Under the pieces are notes generated by a model that was not told the DNA's origin, did not search any database, and saw nothing but the letters and a program-made list of their open reading frames with translations. From the NCBI RefSeq assembly GCF_030849025.1, contig NZ_CP118224.1, positions 2,501-66,500 of the forward strand: a DNA stretch of 64,000 nucleotides, written 5' to 3'. Both the position numbers and the translations under genes were made by a program. The stretch comes from Oceanimonas pelagia. GTDB lineage: Bacteria; Pseudomonadota; Gammaproteobacteria; Enterobacterales; Aeromonadaceae. Of this stretch, positions 61,081-64,000 are shown piece by piece; the first letter of the stretch is position 1, and the number at the start of each line of letters is the position of its first letter.

Positions 61081-62076
61081 ATGGATGGAATGTACTCACG
61101 GGAACTGCTCAGGCTGCAGGCGGAAAATGAACGGTTAAAGCGCATTGCCGCCGACGCCCGGGAAAAGCTGGAAGCGGCCATGGACGGCACCGGCCTGTGC
61201 GTGTGGCAACTGCATGTGCCCAGCGGCAAGCTGATTATTTTCAACCGGCGCTGGGGCTCCATGCTGGGGTTTCAGCCCAAGGAGCTGGAAGCCAGCTTTG
61301 AGGTATGGAAAGCCCACCTGCACCCGGAAGACCGGGAAGAGGTGCTCAGGCACTTTTTTGATCACCTGCACGGGCGCAGCCCCTTTTACGAGGTGCAGCA
61401 CCGCATGGTAGCCAAGAACGGTGCCATTACCTGGGTGCAGGACAGAGGCAGGGTGGTGGAGTGGGATACACGGGGCCGGCCGCTGCGCGTGATGGGCACC
61501 CATATCGACATCACCCAGGAAAAGGAATACGAGCAGGCCCTGTCGCGCCTGGCCCACAAGGATCCGCTTACCGGCCTGCTTAACCGCAGTGGCCTGATTG
61601 AACGTTTCAGAACGCTCAGGCGTGAGGGCGAGCTGACCCTGTGCTTTATCGATCTCGACGATTTCAAACGCGTTAACGACACCCTTGGCCACCGCGCCGG
61701 CGACAGGCTGCTGGTGCAGCTCACCGAGCGGCTGCGCCGGCTGTGCCCGCCGGAAGTGGTGCTGGGCCGGCTGGGGGGCGACGAGTTTGTGCTGCTGCTG
61801 CCCTGGCCAGTGCACCGGCCGCACACCCGGCAACTGGCCCAGGCCTGCATCGACTGCCTGGACGAGCCCTTCGAGCTGGACAACGGCGAGGGACAGGTGG
61901 GCATGAGCATGGGGGTGGAAGGGGTGCGCGAGCCCGACGACTTCGCCGATGTCATGGCCCGGGCCGACGCCGCCATGTATCAGGTGAAACGCGCCGGCAA
62001 GCGCGGCATGGCCTTTAACACCGGGCCGGTTGCCGGGCATCTGGCAGGGAGCGAGCGTCAGCGTCACGCCGGCTGA
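61081..62076 (+). CDS. PAS-GGDEF diguanylate cyclase
   Basis: 331 residues. N-terminal coiled coil (about 1-30), PAS domain of the PAS_3 type (about 35-160; FQPKELEASFEVWKAHLHPEDR) and GGDEF domain with intact LGRLGGDEFVLLL (near residue 234). No RxxD inhibitory I-site is seen five residues before GGDEF, so feedback inhibition is probably lost. Makes c-di-GMP. Confidence 0.88.
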   Translation: MDGMYSRELLRLQAENERLKRIAADAREKLEAAMDGTGLCVWQLHVPSGKLIIFNRRWGSMLGFQPKELEASFEVWKAHLHPEDREEVLRHFFDHLHGRSPFYEVQHRMVAKNGAITWVQDRGRVVEWDTRGRPLRVMGTHIDITQEKEYEQALSRLAHKDPLTGLLNRSGLIERFRTLRREGELTLCFIDLDDFKRVNDTLGHRAGDRLLVQLTERLRRLCPPEVVLGRLGGDEFVLLLPWPVHRPHTRQLAQACIDCLDEPFELDNGEGQVGMSMGVEGVREPDDFADVMARADAAMYQVKRAGKRGMAFNTGPVAGHLAGSERQRHAG

Positions 62077-62082
62077 CTCCGG

Positions 62083-62964
62083 CTATTTTTGTCCGGCCGG
62101 CAGCGGCGGTGCCGCCATGGCCTCGCCGTCATAGCCCTTAACCTTGCCAAACCGGGGGCTGCCCGCCTGCCAGTCGGCCAGGGCCTCGGCAATCTCGGCC
62201 TCGCTGTGGCCCACCAGATTCCACCAGATATAAATGCGCTCTTCGAGCGGCTCGCCCCCGAGCAACAGCACCCGGGCGCTTTCTTCCAGGCTTAGCTCAA
62301 GGCGGTCTTGCGCCGTCCGCACATAGACCAGCTCATTGGGGCCGGTCCACTCACCGTCCAGCTCCATACCGCCTTCCAGCACCAGCAGGCCGTATTCAAA
62401 CTCCGGCCGTAGCGCCAGGGTCAGGGTGGTGGGCTGACGGGCGTGCAAATCCAGCCCCACCAGAGGGGAAAACAACAGCGTCGGCGCCCTGTGGCCGGCG
62501 TATTCGCCCGCCAGCAGGGTAAAACATACGCCCCGTTGCGACCACATGGGCAGCCGGGGGTAATGATCAAAGCGGGGCGGCGTGTGCCGGTCGGCGTAGG
62601 GCAGGGCAATCCACAACTGGGCCGCGTGCAGTTCACGCTCGCCGGCCACCGACTCCTCGCTGTGGGCAATGCCCCGGCCGGCGGTCATCAGGTTGACCTG
62701 GCCGGGCTGAATGATCTGCTCGTGGCCCAGGCTGTCTCTGTGCAGCACCCGTCCCCTGATCATCCAGGTAAAGGTTTGCAGACCGATGTGGGGATGGGGC
62801 CCCACCCGCAGGCCCGGCTCGCCGGCGGCAAAGTGTGAGGGGCCGGCATGATCGAGAAAACACCAGGCACCGATCAGCCGGCGCTGGCGTACCGGCAGCA
62901 GGCGGGTCACCGGAATGCCGCCCACCCTGGAGTGACGGGCGGGCAGTCGTTCGAACGGGCTCAT
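62083..62964 (-). CDS. Pirin family protein
   Basis: 293 residues, bicupin. The metal site is visible as GPHPHIGLQTFTWMIRG (His, His) and HSEESV with Glu, plus HRDSLGHEQIIQPGQVNLMTAGRGIAHSEE. Bacterial pirins can act as quercetin dioxygenases or as regulators; not resolvable here. The stop lies 7 bases from that of the convergent GGDEF gene. Confidence 0.85.
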   Translation of the reverse strand: MSPFERLPARHSRVGGIPVTRLLPVRQRRLIGAWCFLDHAGPSHFAAGEPGLRVGPHPHIGLQTFTWMIRGRVLHRDSLGHEQIIQPGQVNLMTAGRGIAHSEESVAGERELHAAQLWIALPYADRHTPPRFDHYPRLPMWSQRGVCFTLLAGEYAGHRAPTLLFSPLVGLDLHARQPTTLTLALRPEFEYGLLVLEGGMELDGEWTGPNELVYVRTAQDRLELSLEESARVLLLGGEPLEERIYIWWNLVGHSEAEIAEALADWQAGSPRFGKVKGYDGEAMAAPPLPAGQK

Positions 62965-63024
62965 TATGGCTCCTTGATGCAGTAATGGCTTCCTTGTTCA
63001 GCATAGCGACAAAGCGGCGGGCAC

Positions 63025-63055
63025 AAAAAAGGCCCCGCCATGCGGGGCCAAACCA
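63025..63055 (-). terminator. Terminator of the nitric oxide reductase gene
   Basis: On the minus strand GGCCCCGC-ATG-GCGGGGCC followed by TTTTTTG, just after the norZ stop. Confidence 0.85.
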
Positions 63056-63080
63056 GACTTACAACCAGACTACCGAGAAA

Positions 63081-64000
63081 TCATTTGCTCATCAGCTCGG
63101 GCACATCGCACTCCTGAGGCGCGATGGCGTGGGGCAGGGCATGGCCGGTGGGCTGGCGCAGGCCAATAATCACCTGCCAGGTTACCGCCAGGGCACCGAC
63201 GATAAACACCACGTCGCCAAAGGTGCGCACCCAGCGCAGGGTTTGCAGCAGGCCCTGCTGCATAAAGCTCTCGCTGCGGGCATACCAGAGGCCTTCGCTG
63301 GCGCTGGCCACAAACTGAATGATCCCCACCGGCAGCACGCTGGTAAACAGCATCAGCACCAGGCCGCCGTTCATCCACCAGAAAGCGGTTTTCATCAGCG
63401 ACTCGTTAAACACCATGTTGGGGCGAATGTAGCGCAGCACCAGCAGGGCAAAGCCCAGGGCCAGGAAGCCATACACACCGAACAGGGCCGCATGAGCGTG
63501 AGTGGCCGTGGTGTTCAGACCCTGAATGTAATAGAGCGCCACCGGGGGGTTGATCATAAAGCCCAGCACACCGGCGCCCAGCATGTTCCAGAACGCCACC
63601 GCCACAAAGAACATCAGCGGCCATTTCACATTTTCCATCCAGGGGGCGCTGTTCTTCAGGCGCCAGTTTTCCCAGGCTTCGTAACCCAGCACTATCAGGG
63701 GCACTACTTCCAGGGCGCTGAAGGTGGCGCCCACCGCCATCACCGGGGTGGTGGTGCCGGAGAAATACAGGTGGTGGAAGGTACCGGGAATGCCGCCCAG
63801 CATAAACAGTGAGGCCGAGGCCAGGCTGGCGGTGGTGGCGGCGCGGCGGGACACCAGCCCCATGCTGCAGAAGATAAAGGCCAGGGCGGTGGTGGCGAAC
63901 ACCTCAAAGAAGCCTTCCACCCACAGGTGCACAATCCACCAGCGCCAGTATTCCATGACCGAGATATGGGTGCGTTCGCCGTAGAAGAAGCCGGCACCGT
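63081..64000 (-). CDS. norZ: Quinol-dependent nitric oxide reductase (partial, N-terminus off the window)
   Basis: 306 visible codons, open through 64000, so the start is off the window. The haem-copper subunit reduces NO to N2O, taking electrons from quinol (qNor). Helices and ligands: HLWVEGFFEVFATTALAFIF, PGTFHHLYFSG (two His of the binuclear centre) and THAHAALFG. The form HLWVEGFFEVFATT, and no separate cytochrome, favour qNor over cNorB. An N-terminal extension should lie beyond the edge. Gives NO detoxification or denitrification. Confidence 0.85.
   Translation of the reverse strand, partial: GAGFFYGERTHISVMEYWRWWIVHLWVEGFFEVFATTALAFIFCSMGLVSRRAATTASLASASLFMLGGIPGTFHHLYFSGTTTPVMAVGATFSALEVVPLIVLGYEAWENWRLKNSAPWMENVKWPLMFFVAVAFWNMLGAGVLGFMINPPVALYYIQGLNTTATHAHAALFGVYGFLALGFALLVLRYIRPNMVFNESLMKTAFWWMNGGLVLMLFTSVLPVGIIQFVASASEGLWYARSESFMQQGLLQTLRWVRTFGDVVFIVGALAVTWQVIIGLRQPTGHALPHAIAPQECDVPELMSK

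Overview
The window is chromosomal DNA of a GC-rich gammaproteobacterium. Gene order (rRNA operon end; ubiE-ubiJ-ubiB-tatABC-tatD-hemB; gppA/rhlB opposite trxA-rho; ubiD-fre; ubiK; ilvY/ilvC; csdA-csdE; rep-cytochrome c5; sbcDC) and the proteins themselves point to the Aeromonadales, most likely the Oceanimonas/Oceanisphaera/Zobellella group. That placement is inferred from memory of these families, not from a search.

Layout. 1-3200 holds the 3' end of an rRNA operon (23S, 5S, terminator). 3280-10240 is a forward housekeeping run: tautomerase, fluoride channel, ubiquinone genes, Tat translocase, tatD and hemB. 10260-15000 carries gppA-rhlB (minus) opposite trxA and rho. 15400-25800 holds ubiD-fre, ubiK, ilvY/ilvC, tcdA, a lone GIY-YIG protein, csdAE and rep, with two copies of an intergenic repeat (about 15.1-15.3 kb and 21.9-22.0 kb). 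25900-37230 holds cytochrome c5, a MarR regulator, two glutathione transferases, a DMT permease, sbcDC, a DUF3360 permease and a YbdG-type mechanosensitive channel.

37.2-42.7 kb is the most unusual part. It is visibly more AT-rich and encodes a run of small secreted proteins, a C39-peptidase-like protein, a VpsR-like degenerate sigma54-type regulator and a FapF-like outer-membrane barrel. I read it as a divergent Fap-type functional-amyloid secretion locus with its own regulator. The ELxxxxGG motif in one small protein suggests a substrate for the C39 protein.

42.7-48.5 kb carries tsdBA (thiosulfate dehydrogenase), a YgjP-like metallopeptidase, a DMT permease opposite its probable MocR regulator, and a SprA-family putative metalloprotease. 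48.8-57.1 kb is an iron cluster: a Fur-like box, then a PepSY membrane protein, DUF2271 and DUF4198 proteins, two small proteins and a metal-type ABC transporter with two different solute-binding proteins, then a second, perfectly palindromic Fur box and a TonB-dependent receptor. The order resembles the Pseudomonas fpvGHJK-CDEF system for periplasmic reduction of ferrisiderophore. 57.3-64 kb carries a LysR regulator, an ArsR regulator with an arsenate-reductase-like protein lacking the P-loop arginine, a renalase-like flavoprotein, an EAL and a PAS-GGDEF protein (c-di-GMP turnover), a pirin, and the 3' part of a quinol nitric oxide reductase gene cut by the window edge.

No CRISPR array, insertion sequence, prophage or complete tRNA gene was seen.
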